Source: Pandoraea terrae
Lineage (GTDB): Bacteria; Pseudomonadota; Gammaproteobacteria; Burkholderiales; Burkholderiaceae
Direction of reading: 5' to 3'
Assembly: GCF_902459695.1 (NCBI RefSeq)
Contig: NZ_CABPRZ010000005.1
Coordinates: 228,602 to 292,601 of the forward strand
Length of the DNA: 64,000 bases
The position numbers were made by a program, and so were the translations under genes. Under the pieces are notes generated by a model that saw only the letters and a list, made by a program, of their open reading frames with translations, was not told the origin of the DNA and searched no databases. Position 1 is the stretch's first letter; each line of letters begins with the position of its first letter. This document shows positions 26,666 to 36,221 of this stretch, piece by piece.

Positions 26666-29104
26666 GTGAGTCAACAACATCATCTGATCGTGCGCAAAGT
26701 CGCCGTGCTTGGCGCCGGCGTCATGGGTGCGCAGATCGCCGCGCATCTGGTCAACGCGAAGGTTCCTGTCGTGCTGTTCGACCTGCCCGCGAAGGAGGGT
26801 CCCAAGAACGGAATCGTTACGCGCGCCATCGAGTCCCTCAAGAAGCTGAGCCCGGCACCGTTCGCAAACAAGGCCGACGCGCAGTTCATTGAAGCGGCCA
26901 ACTATGAAGACGATCTTGCCCGCCTGGCCGAGTGCGATCTCGTCATCGAAGCCATCGCCGAGCGCATGGACTGGAAGCATGATTTGTACAAGAAGGTCGC
27001 GCCGCATCTGGCCAAGCATGCGATTTTCGCGTCGAACACGTCTGGCCTGTCGATTTCCGAACTGGCGGAAGGTTTCGATGCCGAGTTGAAGGCGCGCTTT
27101 TGCGGCGTGCATTTCTTCAATCCGCCGCGCTACATGCATCTGGTCGAACTGATCCCGACGGCCGCCACGCAACCGGAAATCCTTGACCAGCTCGAAGGTT
27201 TCCTGACGACCACGCTCGGCAAGGGCGTTGTGCGCGCCAAGGACACGCCGAACTTCATCGCGAACCGCGTCGGCATCTTCTCGATCCTCGCCGTGTTTGC
27301 CGAAGCGCAGAAATACGGCATCCCGTTCGATGTCGTCGACGACCTGACCGGCAGCAAGCTCGGCCGCGCCAAATCGGCCACGTTCCGTACCGCCGACGTG
27401 GTGGGCCTGGATACGATGGCGCACGTCATCAAGACGATGCAGGACAACCTGAAGGACGATCCGTTCTACCCGACGTACGCCACGCCGCCGGTGTTGCAGG
27501 CGCTCGTGTCGAAGGGCGCGCTCGGGCAGAAGACCGGTGCGGGCTTTTACAAGAAGGAAGGCAAGGTCATCAAGGTGCTCGACCCGCAGCGCGGCGAGTA
27601 CGTGGAATCGGGCAAGAAGGCCGACGAACTTGTCCTGCGCATCCTGAAGAAGGCGCCGGCCGAGCGCTTCAAGCTGCTGCGCGAATCGAGCCATCCGCAG
27701 GCACAGTTCCTGTGGGCCGTGTTCCGTGACGTGTTCCACTACATCGGCGTGTATCTTGCGCAGATTGCCGACAATGCGCGCGACGTCGATTTCGCGATCC
27801 GCTGGGGCTTCGGCTGGAACACGGGTCCGTTCGAAGATTGGCAAGCCGCCGGCTGGAAGCAGATCGCCGAGTGGGTCAAGGAAGACGTGGATGCAGGCAA
27901 GGCCCTGTCGAACGCTGCGCTGCCGTCGTGGGTGTTCGACGGCCCTGTGGCGGACGCGGGCGGCGTGCATACGCCGGCAGGTTCGTTCGCGCCGGCCAAA
28001 AACGCCTTTGTGCCGCGCAGCACGCTGCCGGTCTATCGCCGCCAGGTATTCCCGGCGTCGTTGGCCGGCGAGAACGCCGCCGATCCGCGCAGTGCGGGCA
28101 ACACGATCGAAGAGAGCGACGCCGTGCGCGTCTGGGTCGACGAAGCCGTCGCCGACGATGTGGTAATCGTCTCGTTCAAATCGAAGATGAACACGATCGG
28201 GCCGGACATCATCGACGGCCTCACGCGCGCCATCGATCTGGCCGAAAAGTCGTACCGCGCCGTGGTGGTGTGGCAGCCGACGTCGCTGCAACTCGGTGCG
28301 CCGGGCGGCCCGTTCTCCGCAGGCGCCGATCTGGCCGCGGCCATGCCGGCGTTCATGATGGGTGGCGCCAAGGGCATCGAGCCGTTCATCAAGAAGTTCC
28401 AGGATGGCATGATGCGCGTCAAGTACGCGCAGGTGCCGGTCGTCGCGGCCGCGTCGGGCATCGCGCTCGGCGGGGGCTGCGAACTGCTGTTGCATAGCGC
28501 GAAGCGCGTGGCGGCGCTCGAGAGCTTCGTCGGTCTCGTCGAAGTCGGCGTCGGCCTCGTGCCGGGCGGGGGCGGCCTGAAGGAAGCGGTGCTGCGCGCC
28601 GCCGACGCGGCGCGGGCGGCGGGCAGCACCAACTACCTGCAATTCGTCACGAATTCGTTCACCAACGCCGCCATGGCGAAGGTGTCGAGCTCGGCGCTCG
28701 ATGCACGTGAAATGGGCTACCTGAAACCGTCGGACACGATCGTCTACAACGTCCACGAACTGTTGTCCGTGGCGGTGCGCGAAGCGCGTGCGCTGGCCGA
28801 TGCGGGGTATCGTCCGCCGCTCAAGCCGGCCGGCATCCCGGTCGCGGGCCGCTCGGGCATCTCCACCATCAAGGCGTCGCTCGTGAACATGCGCGACGGC
28901 AACTTTATCTCGGCGCACGACTTCCTGATCGCCTCGCGTATTGCCGAAGTCGTATGCGGCGGCGATGTGGAAGCGGGCAGCCTCGTGGACGAGGAATGGC
29001 TGCTGACGCTGGAGCGCCGCGCCTTCATCGAACTGCTGGGCACGCCCAAGACCCAGGAACGCATCATGGGCATGTTGCAGACCGGCAAGCCGGTGCGCAA
29101 TTGA
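26666..29104 (+). CDS. 3-hydroxyacyl-CoA dehydrogenase / enoyl-CoA hydratase fusion (FadN type)
   Basis: This 812-residue bifunctional beta-oxidation enzyme has the dehydrogenase first. The NAD-binding loop VAVLGAGVMGAQIAAHL is near residue 12, SNTSGLSISELAEGF and the HCDH dimerisation parts follow, and a crotonase domain lies in the C-terminal half with ALGGGCELLLHSAKRVAALE and FVGLVEVGVGLVPGGG. This order is that of Bacillus FadN and is the reverse of E. coli FadB. A GTG start is preceded by TTGGAGG at the right distance. The gene lies between the acyl-CoA dehydrogenase and thiolase genes, together making one full oxidation cycle. Confidence 0.93.
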   Translation: MSQQHHLIVRKVAVLGAGVMGAQIAAHLVNAKVPVVLFDLPAKEGPKNGIVTRAIESLKKLSPAPFANKADAQFIEAANYEDDLARLAECDLVIEAIAERMDWKHDLYKKVAPHLAKHAIFASNTSGLSISELAEGFDAELKARFCGVHFFNPPRYMHLVELIPTAATQPEILDQLEGFLTTTLGKGVVRAKDTPNFIANRVGIFSILAVFAEAQKYGIPFDVVDDLTGSKLGRAKSATFRTADVVGLDTMAHVIKTMQDNLKDDPFYPTYATPPVLQALVSKGALGQKTGAGFYKKEGKVIKVLDPQRGEYVESGKKADELVLRILKKAPAERFKLLRESSHPQAQFLWAVFRDVFHYIGVYLAQIADNARDVDFAIRWGFGWNTGPFEDWQAAGWKQIAEWVKEDVDAGKALSNAALPSWVFDGPVADAGGVHTPAGSFAPAKNAFVPRSTLPVYRRQVFPASLAGENAADPRSAGNTIEESDAVRVWVDEAVADDVVIVSFKSKMNTIGPDIIDGLTRAIDLAEKSYRAVVVWQPTSLQLGAPGGPFSAGADLAAAMPAFMMGGAKGIEPFIKKFQDGMMRVKYAQVPVVAAASGIALGGGCELLLHSAKRVAALESFVGLVEVGVGLVPGGGGLKEAVLRAADAARAAGSTNYLQFVTNSFTNAAMAKVSSSALDAREMGYLKPSDTIVYNVHELLSVAVREARALADAGYRPPLKPAGIPVAGRSGISTIKASLVNMRDGNFISAHDFLIASRIAEVVCGGDVEAGSLVDEEWLLTLERRAFIELLGTPKTQERIMGMLQTGKPVRN

Positions 29105-29126
29105 GCCCACGGAATCGGAGATTGAC

Positions 29127-30326
29127 ATGAGCAAACAACTGCAAGACGCCTACATCGTGGCCGCCACGCGCGCGCCGATCGCCAAGGCGCCCAAGGGCAG
29201 CTACAAGAACCTGCGTCCGGACGACCTGCTGGCCACCATCCTGCGCAGCGTCGTGGCCCAGGCGCCCGGTCTCGACCCGGCGCTGATCGAAGACGCCATC
29301 GTCGGCTGTGCGATCCCGGAAGCGCAGCAGGGCCTCAACGTCGCGCGCATCGGCGCATTGCTGGCGGGCCTGCCGAACTCGGTGGGCGGCGTGACCGTCA
29401 ACCGCTTCTGTGCCTCGGGCCTGACCGCGCTGGCCATGGCCGCCGACCGCATACGCGTGGGCGAGTCGGACGTCATGATCGCCGCGGGTGTTGAATCGAT
29501 GAGCATGGTGCCGATGATGGGCAATTCGCCATCGCTCTCGCCGTCGATCTTCGAGCGTGATGAAAACGTCGGCATCGCCTATGGCATGGGGCTGACGGCC
29601 GAAAAGGTCGCATCGCAATGGCAAGTGAGCCGCGAGGCGCAGGACGTTTTCGCCCTGGCGTCGCATCAGAAGGCGATCGCCGCGCAGCAGGCCGGCGAAT
29701 TCAAGGACGAGATCACCCCGATCGAGATCGTCGAGAAGTTCCCGAATCTCGCGACGGGTGAGGTATCGGTCAAGTCGCGCATTCTGTCGCTCGATGAAGG
29801 TCCGCGTCCGGATACGTCGATCGAAGGCCTCGGCAAGTTGCGCCCGGTGTTCGCGAACAAGGGGTCGGTCACGGCCGGCAACAGCTCGCAGACGTCCGAC
29901 GGGGCAGGCGCGTTGCTGGTCGTCAGCGAGAAAATCCTGAAGCAGTTCAATTTGACGCCGCTCGCACGTTTCGTGTCGTTCGCCGTACGCGGCGTGCCTC
30001 CCGAGATCATGGGCATCGGCCCGAAGGAAGCGATTCCGGCGGCACTGCGCGCGGCGGGCCTCAAGCGCGAGGACCTGGACTGGATCGAGCTCAACGAAGC
30101 GTTCGCCGCGCAGGCGTTGGCCGTCATCAGGGATCTGGATCTCGACGCGAGCAAGGTCAACCCGATGGGCGGCGCAATCGCGTTGGGCCACCCGTTGGGT
30201 GCGACCGGCGCCGTGCGCGCGGCGACCGTAGTGCACGCGCTGCGTCGTCGTCAGCTGAAGTACGGCATGGTGACGATGTGCGTCGGCACCGGCATGGGTG
30301 CTGCCGGCATCATCGAGCGGATGTAA
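29127..30326 (+). CDS. fadA: Acetyl-CoA C-acyltransferase (3-ketoacyl-CoA thiolase)
   Basis: This 399-residue thiolase cleaves 3-ketoacyl-CoA to acetyl-CoA and a shortened acyl-CoA. The nucleophile is Cys95 in NRFCASGLTALAMA. The catalytic His is in GHPLGATGAVRA, and the second active-site Cys is in MCVGTGMGAAGIIE, where the family more often has a GGG run. DWIELNEAFAAQALAV is also typical. It starts 22 bases after the FadN-type gene with a GGAG site, so the two are co-expressed and probably form a complex. Confidence 0.94.
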   Translation: MSKQLQDAYIVAATRAPIAKAPKGSYKNLRPDDLLATILRSVVAQAPGLDPALIEDAIVGCAIPEAQQGLNVARIGALLAGLPNSVGGVTVNRFCASGLTALAMAADRIRVGESDVMIAAGVESMSMVPMMGNSPSLSPSIFERDENVGIAYGMGLTAEKVASQWQVSREAQDVFALASHQKAIAAQQAGEFKDEITPIEIVEKFPNLATGEVSVKSRILSLDEGPRPDTSIEGLGKLRPVFANKGSVTAGNSSQTSDGAGALLVVSEKILKQFNLTPLARFVSFAVRGVPPEIMGIGPKEAIPAALRAAGLKREDLDWIELNEAFAAQALAVIRDLDLDASKVNPMGGAIALGHPLGATGAVRAATVVHALRRRQLKYGMVTMCVGTGMGAAGIIERM

Positions 30327-30409
30327 TTGCGGTTGGGCCGCGGGCGCGCTCCGAATTGACTTCCGGGGCGCGGCGAGCGGCCCATGCTGCACATACCATG
30401 GAGAGAGCG

Positions 30410-31174
30410 ATGGATGTCATCGTCGAAGTGAGCGGCGGCGTGCAAACGCTGACACTCAACCGCCCGCAGAAGAAGAACGCCATTACGGCGCAGATGTACC
30501 AGATCATGGCCGACGCGCTGACCGACGCCGATGGCGACGACAGCGTTCGCGTGATTGTCATTCAGGGCCAGCCGGAAGCGTTTTCGGCGGGCAACGACCT
30601 GGAAGACTTCATGAAGCATCCGCCGTCGGACCCGGACGCGCCGGTATTCCAGTTCCTGCGTGCCATCAGCAGCGCCCGCAAGCCGATCGTGGCGGCGGTC
30701 GCGGGCAATGCCGTCGGCGTCGGCACAACGATGCTGCTGCACTGCGATGTCGTCTATGCGGCCGACACGGCGCGGTTTTCCCTGCCGTTTACGCAATTGG
30801 CGCTGTGCCCGGAAGCCGCGTCGAGCCTGCTGCTGCCGCGCGTGGCCGGATATCAGCGCGCCGCCGAAAAACTGCTGTTCGGGGAACCGTTCGACGCGAA
30901 GGAGGCGCAAGCCATGGGCTTCGTCAACCGGATCGTGCCGGCAGCGGAACTCGCCGTCTACGCCCGACAACGCGCCGAGCAATTGGCGGCGATGCCGGCA
31001 GGCGCATTGCGAGTGACCAAGCAGTTGCTGGGGGCCGAGACGGCGCGCGCGGTCGAGCAACGCATCCGCGATGAAGCGCTGGAATTCGGGCGGCGCCTCG
31101 TCTCCCCCGAGGCACGTGAGGCGTTTACCGCCTTCTTCGAGAAGCGCAAGCCGGATTTCGCCAGGTTTTCGTAA
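30410..31174 (+). CDS. Enoyl-CoA hydratase/isomerase family protein
   Basis: This 254-residue crotonase-fold protein has TLNRPQKKNAITAQMYQ, the oxyanion-hole segment FSAGNDLEDF and the second loop GNAVGVGTTMLLHCDVVYA. A glutamate typical of hydratases at the second site is not obvious (CPEAASSLLLPR follows), so isomerase or hydratase activity on special substrates is possible. AGAGAG upstream supports the ATG at 30410; another ATG lies four codons earlier. It follows fadA and closes the rightward fatty-acid cluster. Its end lies inside an inverted repeat shared with the convergent thioesterase gene. Confidence 0.87.
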   Translation: MDVIVEVSGGVQTLTLNRPQKKNAITAQMYQIMADALTDADGDDSVRVIVIQGQPEAFSAGNDLEDFMKHPPSDPDAPVFQFLRAISSARKPIVAAVAGNAVGVGTTMLLHCDVVYAADTARFSLPFTQLALCPEAASSLLLPRVAGYQRAAEKLLFGEPFDAKEAQAMGFVNRIVPAAELAVYARQRAEQLAAMPAGALRVTKQLLGAETARAVEQRIRDEALEFGRRLVSPEAREAFTAFFEKRKPDFARFS

Positions 31175-31182
31175 TCCGGCTT
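31148..31182. terminator. Perfect 10-bp hairpin at convergent gene ends
   Basis: AAGCCGGATT (31148-31157) and AATCCGGCTT (31173-31182) flank the hydratase stop codon, 9 bases from the end of the convergent thioesterase gene. The stem could serve both transcripts, but no long U tract follows on either strand. Confidence 0.5.
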
Positions 31183-31190
31183 GGCCCGGA

Positions 31191-31595
31191 TCAAACCAGC
31201 TTCGGCAACGGCCGCGGGCGGCGGTCTTCGTCGGTGGCCACATAGGTCACCGTGGCTTCCGTGACCTTCACGATCTCGTGCGACAGGCGCATGCGCTGGG
31301 CGTAGGCTTCGACCTGGACCGTAATCGACGTATTGCCGGTCTTGACGACGGTGGCGTAAAAGCTCAGCAGATCGCCGACGAAGACCGGCTCCTTGAACAT
31401 GAACTGATTGACGGCGACGGTCGCGACGCGGCCGTTGGCGCGCTGGGCGGCAGGGACGGAGCCGGCAATGTCGGCCTGCGCCATGATCCAGCCGCCGAAG
31501 ACATCGCCGTGGGCGTTGGCGTCCCCAGGCATGGGCATGACGCGCAGGGCGAGGAGTTTTTCGTCGGGCAGGCGGGACGGGGCAGGTGAACTCAT
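31191..31595 (-). CDS. Acyl-CoA thioesterase (YciA-like hotdog fold)
   Basis: This 134-residue hotdog-fold thioesterase hydrolyses acyl-CoA to free acid and CoA. The motif ANAHGDVFGGWIMAQADIAG carries the catalytic aspartate region of YciA-type enzymes, and VNQFMFKEPVFVGDLLSFYA is family-typical. It is on the opposite strand, convergent with the beta-oxidation cluster. An alternative ATG four codons upstream (31607) has AAGG directly against it, which is too close, so 31595 is kept. Chain-length preference is unknown. Confidence 0.87.
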   Translation of the reverse strand: MSSPAPSRLPDEKLLALRVMPMPGDANAHGDVFGGWIMAQADIAGSVPAAQRANGRVATVAVNQFMFKEPVFVGDLLSFYATVVKTGNTSITVQVEAYAQRMRLSHEIVKVTEATVTYVATDEDRRPRPLPKLV

Positions 31596-31777
31596 GGTGC
31601 TTGGCATCCTTGCGTGAGCCGGTGTTCGGGGGGAGGGCGCATCCTTTGTCAGGACCCGTCGGCGGCTCAGCACAATACGCCGGGTTCTGCGAAAATACGT
31701 CATCAACGATTCTAACGGAAAGCCTCCCGTCCGACCTGACAACCCGCCAGGCCCTGCGGGCCGCCCCCACACCGAAC

Positions 31778-33679
31778 ATGCGACGTTACCCTGCGGCCGA
31801 ACCCGCCTCGGCCGGTGCTGCGCCGGCCAAACCGCGCAATGACTGGCAGGTCATCCGGTCACTGCTGCCCTATTTGCTGGAATTTCGCGGCCGCGTGACG
31901 CTCGCGCTGTCATGCCTGGTCATGGCGAAAGTCGCCAACCTCGGCGTGCCGGTGCTGATGAAGCACATCGTCGACAACCTCGGGCCGGTGGCTGCGCTGT
32001 CGGCCACGGCGCGCGCGCATGCCGATCCTGGCCTGATCGTGGTCGGCGGTCTCGGCCTGCTCGTGATTGCATACGGGCTGGTCCGACTGTCGACGTCGCT
32101 TTTCACCGAACTGCGCGAAATCCTGTTTTCCAAGGTGACGGAAAGCGCCGTTCGGCAGATTGCCCTGCGCGTGTTCCGTCATTTGCATGCCTTGTCGTTG
32201 CGGTTTCACCTCGAACGCCAGACGGGCGGCATGAGCCGCGATATCGAGCGCGGCACGCGCGGGATCCAGTCGATGATCTCGTATTCTCTGTACAACATCC
32301 TGCCGACGCTGATCGAGGTCTCGCTGGTGCTCGGCTTCTTCATCGTGCGTTACGACAAGTTCTACGCACTCGTCACGCTCGGCGCGCTGGTTTCGTACAT
32401 CACGTTCACGGTAAAAGTCACCGAATGGCGGACCCACTTCCGCCGGACGATGAACGAACTCGATTCGAAAGCCAACGCGCGCGCGATCGATTCGCTCATC
32501 AACTACGAAACGGTCAAGTATTTCGGTAACGAGGCATTCGAGACGCAGCGCTACGACGAGAACCTCAGGCGCTATCGCGCGGCCGCGATTCGTTCGCAGA
32601 ATTCCCTGTCTGTACTGAATTTCGGCCAGCAGGTGATTGTGGCCACCGGGTTGATCCTGATTCTGTGGCACGCCACGCAGGGCGTGATGAACGGTACGAT
32701 GACCCTCGGCGATCTGGTGCTCGTCAACACGTTCATGCTGCAGTTGTATATCCCGCTGAACTTTCTCGGCGTGATCTACCGCGAATTGAAGCAGGCGATG
32801 ACCGACATGGACCGCATGTTTACGCTGCTCGACGTCAATCGGGAAGTGGCCGATCCGCCGGGGGCGCAGCCGCTGGCGTGCAACGGCGGCACGGTGCGCT
32901 TCGAGCATGTCAACTTCGGTTACGAACCGGCGCGGCAGATTCTGCACGATGTCGAATTCACGATTGCCGCGGGCACCACGACGGCGGTGGTCGGTCACAG
33001 CGGTTCGGGCAAATCGACGCTCTCGCGACTGTTGTTCCGCTTCTATGATGTCGGCTTCGACGGGGCGGCGGCGGGGCGCATCACCATCGATGGCCAGGAT
33101 ATCCGCGAGGTCACGCAGGATTCGTTGCGCGCGGCGATCGGCATCGTGCCGCAGGATACCGTGCTGTTCAACGATACGATCTACTACAACATCGCGTACG
33201 GCAATCCGTCGGCCCCGCGCGAGGCGGTGATCGCGGCGGCGCGTGCCGCGCATATCCATGACTTCGTCGAAAGCCTGCCGGCCGGTTACGAGTCGATGGT
33301 CGGCGAGCGCGGCCTGAAACTGTCGGGCGGCGAGAAGCAGCGCGTCGCGATTGCGCGGACCATCCTGAAGAATCCGCATATTCTGATTTTCGATGAGGCG
33401 ACGTCGGCGCTCGACTCGCGTTCGGAGCAGGCCATCCAGGCGGAGTTGCGGCACATTGCGCGCGATCGCACGACGCTCGTCATTGCGCACCGTCTCTCGA
33501 CTATCGTCCACGCCGAGCAAATCATCGTGCTCGATAAGGGGATCATCGTCGAACGCGGCACACACGATGAACTGCTGCGCGCGCAAGGGCTGTACGCGCA
33601 GATGTGGGCGTTGCAGCAGCAACGCCGGGGCGGCGATGGTTCGGAAGAAGCTTCTCTCTACGCAGTCGCGCTATCCTAA
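31778..33679 (+). CDS. Atm1/HMT1-type ABC exporter (fused membrane and ATPase domains)
   Basis: This 633-residue half-transporter resembles mitochondrial Atm1/ABCB7 and bacterial AtmA. An N-terminal six-helix membrane domain (about 30-350) is followed by an ATPase with Walker A GHSGSGKST, signature LSGGEKQRVAIAR, Walker B ILIFDEATSALD and the switch IAHRLST. Relatives export glutathione-linked metal or sulfur species and confer metal tolerance; the RTGGMSRDIERGTRGI-like turn (QTGGMSRDIERGTRGI here) is characteristic of this branch. It diverges from the thioesterase gene. ATG 31778 opens the protein after an unlikely upstream in-frame extension. Confidence 0.9.
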   Translation: MRRYPAAEPASAGAAPAKPRNDWQVIRSLLPYLLEFRGRVTLALSCLVMAKVANLGVPVLMKHIVDNLGPVAALSATARAHADPGLIVVGGLGLLVIAYGLVRLSTSLFTELREILFSKVTESAVRQIALRVFRHLHALSLRFHLERQTGGMSRDIERGTRGIQSMISYSLYNILPTLIEVSLVLGFFIVRYDKFYALVTLGALVSYITFTVKVTEWRTHFRRTMNELDSKANARAIDSLINYETVKYFGNEAFETQRYDENLRRYRAAAIRSQNSLSVLNFGQQVIVATGLILILWHATQGVMNGTMTLGDLVLVNTFMLQLYIPLNFLGVIYRELKQAMTDMDRMFTLLDVNREVADPPGAQPLACNGGTVRFEHVNFGYEPARQILHDVEFTIAAGTTTAVVGHSGSGKSTLSRLLFRFYDVGFDGAAAGRITIDGQDIREVTQDSLRAAIGIVPQDTVLFNDTIYYNIAYGNPSAPREAVIAAARAAHIHDFVESLPAGYESMVGERGLKLSGGEKQRVAIARTILKNPHILIFDEATSALDSRSEQAIQAELRHIARDRTTLVIAHRLSTIVHAEQIIVLDKGIIVERGTHDELLRAQGLYAQMWALQQQRRGGDGSEEASLYAVALS

Positions 33680-33709
33680 CGGTTTGCGAAAGCGTCGGCG
33701 GGGGCGGGG

Positions 33710-34687
33710 ATGGAAATCAAGTGGCTCGAAGACTTCGTCTCGCTCGCCAGGACGCGCAGCTTCAGTCGCTCGGCGGAACTGCGGCATGTCACCCAACCGG
33801 CTTTCTCACGGCGCATCCAGGCGCTCGAGGCGTGGCTTGGCAGTGAACTGATCGATCGTTCGAGCTATCCCACGCGGCTTACGTCGGCCGGGGAAGTCTT
33901 CTACGAGCAGGCGCTGGCCTTGCTGTCGCAGGCGCAGGAAGCCCGGGCGCTGCTGCGCGAGCAGCGCTCCGCCGATCATTCGGTCATCGACTTCGCCGTG
34001 CCCCATACGCTGTCGATGACCTTCTTCCCGCGCTGGCTCAAAACGCTCGAGAAGCGTCTCGGGCGGCTGCGCACAAGGCTGCGCGCGCTCAACGTTCACG
34101 ATGCGGCGATGTCCCTGACCGATGGCGGCTGCGATCTGCTGATGTGCTACTACCACCCAAGCCAGCCGCTTCAGCTCGATGCATCGCGCTACGAGATGTT
34201 GGTGCTGGGCGTCGAGCGCTTCAGCCCCTACAGTGCCGTGACGGCGAGCAAACGCCCGCGATTTCGCCTGCCCGGCACGCCGGACGCACCAGTGCCGTAT
34301 CTGGCCTACACCGCGAACGCCTATCTGGGCCGCATGGCCGACCTGCTGGTCGGCGACCCGGGCGGCGCGCCCTATCTCGACAAGGTGTACGAAACGGACA
34401 TGGCCGAAGCGCTGAAGTCGATGGTGCTGGCCGGTCACGGTGTGGCGTTCCTGCCCGAGAGCGCGGTCGTCGATGCGCTCGCCCGTCAGGAACTGGCCGA
34501 TCTGGCGCCGGCCGCCAAGGGCGCATCGCCGTGGCGGCTCGATATGGAAATCCGCCTGTATCGTGACCGGCTGGCCTATGCCGAGGCGAGTCATCGCCGG
34601 GAACGCGCCAAACGCGATGCGCTGCAGGCGCTCTGGGAAGCCGTCAACGATCAGATGAAGGCCGGCGCGGCAAGCACAAATGGTTGA
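33710..34687 (+). CDS. LysR family regulator, HypT/YjiE-like
   Basis: This 325-residue LysR-type regulator has the winged helix-turn-helix at its N-terminus (KWLEDFVSLARTRSFSRSAE, TQPAFSRRIQALEAWLG). This region resembles E. coli HypT (YjiE), a hypochlorite-responsive regulator, more than generic LysR proteins. The effector domain follows with no recognisable special motif. It lies upstream of gdhA, separated by 152 bases holding a T-N11-A LysR-type dyad. Control of gdhA, or of the adjacent glutamate transport genes, is therefore likely but inferred; the effector is unknown. Confidence 0.86.
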   Translation: MEIKWLEDFVSLARTRSFSRSAELRHVTQPAFSRRIQALEAWLGSELIDRSSYPTRLTSAGEVFYEQALALLSQAQEARALLREQRSADHSVIDFAVPHTLSMTFFPRWLKTLEKRLGRLRTRLRALNVHDAAMSLTDGGCDLLMCYYHPSQPLQLDASRYEMLVLGVERFSPYSAVTASKRPRFRLPGTPDAPVPYLAYTANAYLGRMADLLVGDPGGAPYLDKVYETDMAEALKSMVLAGHGVAFLPESAVVDALARQELADLAPAAKGASPWRLDMEIRLYRDRLAYAEASHRRERAKRDALQALWEAVNDQMKAGAASTNG

Positions 34688-34706
34688 CGCCACGAAGAAA
34701 ATGCGA

Positions 34707-34729
34707 AACTATGCAGGAAATGCATAGTT
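34707..34729. promoter_or_regulatory. LysR-type operator dyad before gdhA
   Basis: AACTATGCA (34707-34715), GGAAA, TGCATAGTT (34721-34729) is a perfect 9-bp dyad, 20 bases after the LysR gene and 111 bases before gdhA. Its core T-GCAGGAAATGC-A fits the T-N11-A LysR box. There is no U tract, so it is more likely an operator than a terminator. Confidence 0.6.
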
Positions 34730-34839
34730 GCATGTTTATTCGGCATTGGATTACTGCACCCGGTTCTTTGTAAAGTGCCAGCCAGTCGTGTTGCGCACAC
34801 GCTGTGAGCGCGGCACAGGTTGAAGCCGGAGAATCCAAG

Positions 34840-36126
34840 ATGTCACAAACGTCGCATGCTTTGCCCTCCTACCTCCAGGCCGATGATCTCGGCCCGTGGG
34901 GTAATTATCTGCAACAGGTCGATCGCGTCACGCCTTATCTGGGTACGCTGTCGCGCTGGGTCGAAACCCTCAAGCGTCCCAAGCGTATGTTGATCGTCGA
35001 CTGCCCGATCGAGCTCGACAACGGCACCGTGGCCCATTTCGAGGGCTACCGCGTGCAGCACAACACCTCGCGCGGTCCCGGCAAGGGCGGCGTGCGCTTT
35101 CACCAGGATGTCACGCTGTCCGAAGTCATGGCCCTGTCGGCATGGATGTCGGTCAAGAACGCGGCCGTGAATGTGCCGTACGGCGGCGCCAAGGGCGGTA
35201 TCCGCGTCGACCCGCGCAAGCTCTCGCGCGGCGAACTCGAGCGTCTGACCCGCCGCTACACCAGCGAAATCAACATCATCATCGGGCCGACGAAGGACAT
35301 TCCGGCGCCGGACGTCAACACCAATGAACAGATCATGGCGTGGATGATGGACACCTACTCGATGAACGAGGGGTCCACCGCCACCGGCGTCGTCACCGGC
35401 AAGCCGATCTCGCTGGGCGGCTCGCTCGGCCGCCGAGAAGCGACTGGCCGCGGCGTGTTCGTCGTCAGCTGCGAAGCGGCGCGCCGTCTGGGCATGGATG
35501 TGCGCGGCGCGCGCGTCATCGTGCAGGGTTTCGGCAACGTCGGCGGGATCGCCGCACGCCTGTTCCATGAAGCCGGCGCGCACGTGATCGCCGTGCAGGA
35601 TCACACCGGCACGATCTATCGTGGCGCGGGCCTCGATGTACCGTCCCTGCTCAAGCATGTGGCCGAGACCGGCGGCGTGGGCGGTTTCTCGGGCAGCGAA
35701 GTGTTGCCGGACGACGAGTTCTGGGGCCTGGATTGCGAATTCCTGATCCCCGCTGCGCTTGAAGGCCAGATCACGGCGAAGAACGCCGACCGGATTCGTG
35801 CGAGAGTCGTGGTGGAAGGCGCGAATGGCCCGACGACGACCGAAGCCGACGACATTCTGCGCGGCAAGGAAATCCTCGTGGTGCCGGATGTCGTGGCGAA
35901 CGCCGGCGGCGTGACCGTGTCCTACTTCGAGTGGGTGCAGGATTTTTCCAGTTTCTTCTGGACGGAAGAGGAAATCAACCACCGCCTCGAGCGCATCATG
36001 CGCGAGGCGTTCGACGGGGTTTGGCATGTCGCCCAGGAGCACAAGGTGTCGCTGCGTACGGCGGCGTTCATCGTGGCATGTACGCGCATTCTGCAAGCGC
36101 GTGAAATGCGCGGCCTGTACCCCTAA
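34840..36126 (+). CDS. gdhA: Glutamate dehydrogenase
   Basis: This 428-residue Glu/Leu/Phe/Val dehydrogenase interconverts glutamate and 2-oxoglutarate plus ammonia. The substrate-binding lysines lie in [10 protein letters not shown] (Lys82), MSVKNA (Lys106) and the catalytic [12 protein letters not shown] (Lys118). The Rossmann loop is [12 protein letters not shown]. The short-hexamer size and sequence resemble NAD(P)-dependent GDHs of Gram-positives and other betaproteobacteria; coenzyme choice is not certain. GGAGA upstream supports the ATG at 34840. Next to the glutamate/aspartate importer genes, it probably feeds imported glutamate into central metabolism. Confidence 0.95.
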   Translation: MSQTSHALPSYLQADDLGPWGNYLQQVDRVTPYLGTLSRWVETLKRPKRMLIVDCPIELDNGTVAHFEGYRVQHNTSRGPGKGGVRFHQDVTLSEVMALSAWMSVKNAAVNVPYGGAKGGIRVDPRKLSRGELERLTRRYTSEINIIIGPTKDIPAPDVNTNEQIMAWMMDTYSMNEGSTATGVVTGKPISLGGSLGRREATGRGVFVVSCEAARRLGMDVRGARVIVQGFGNVGGIAARLFHEAGAHVIAVQDHTGTIYRGAGLDVPSLLKHVAETGGVGGFSGSEVLPDDEFWGLDCEFLIPAALEGQITAKNADRIRARVVVEGANGPTTTEADDILRGKEILVVPDVVANAGGVTVSYFEWVQDFSSFFWTEEEINHRLERIMREAFDGVWHVAQEHKVSLRTAAFIVACTRILQAREMRGLYP

Positions 36127-36135
36127 GTAATACTA

Positions 36136-36200
36136 CGCACTTGCACCCGCAAGTGCGGCGCCCGGGACAATAATGCGCTCAAAAGGCACACGTCCCGGGC
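36136..36200. repeat. Two consecutive perfect 9-bp dyads between gdhA and gltI
   Basis: CGCACTTGC-ACCC-GCAAGTGCG (36136-36157) begins nine bases after the gdhA stop codon. It is followed by GCCCGGGAC (36160-36168) and GTCCCGGGC (36192-36200) around a 23-base loop. Neither has a U tract; together they may insulate or process the two messages. Confidence 0.55.
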
Positions 36201-36221
36201 ATTCCATAATAAAAAAATGGA

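Noticed and set aside
26261..29134. 957-codon reverse frame antisense to the FadN-type gene
   Set aside because: Same reason: the forward strand has full family motifs, and the reverse translation has none.
34707..34729. Terminator of the LysR gene
   Set aside because: The dyad has no U tract on the coding side and fits a LysR box better.
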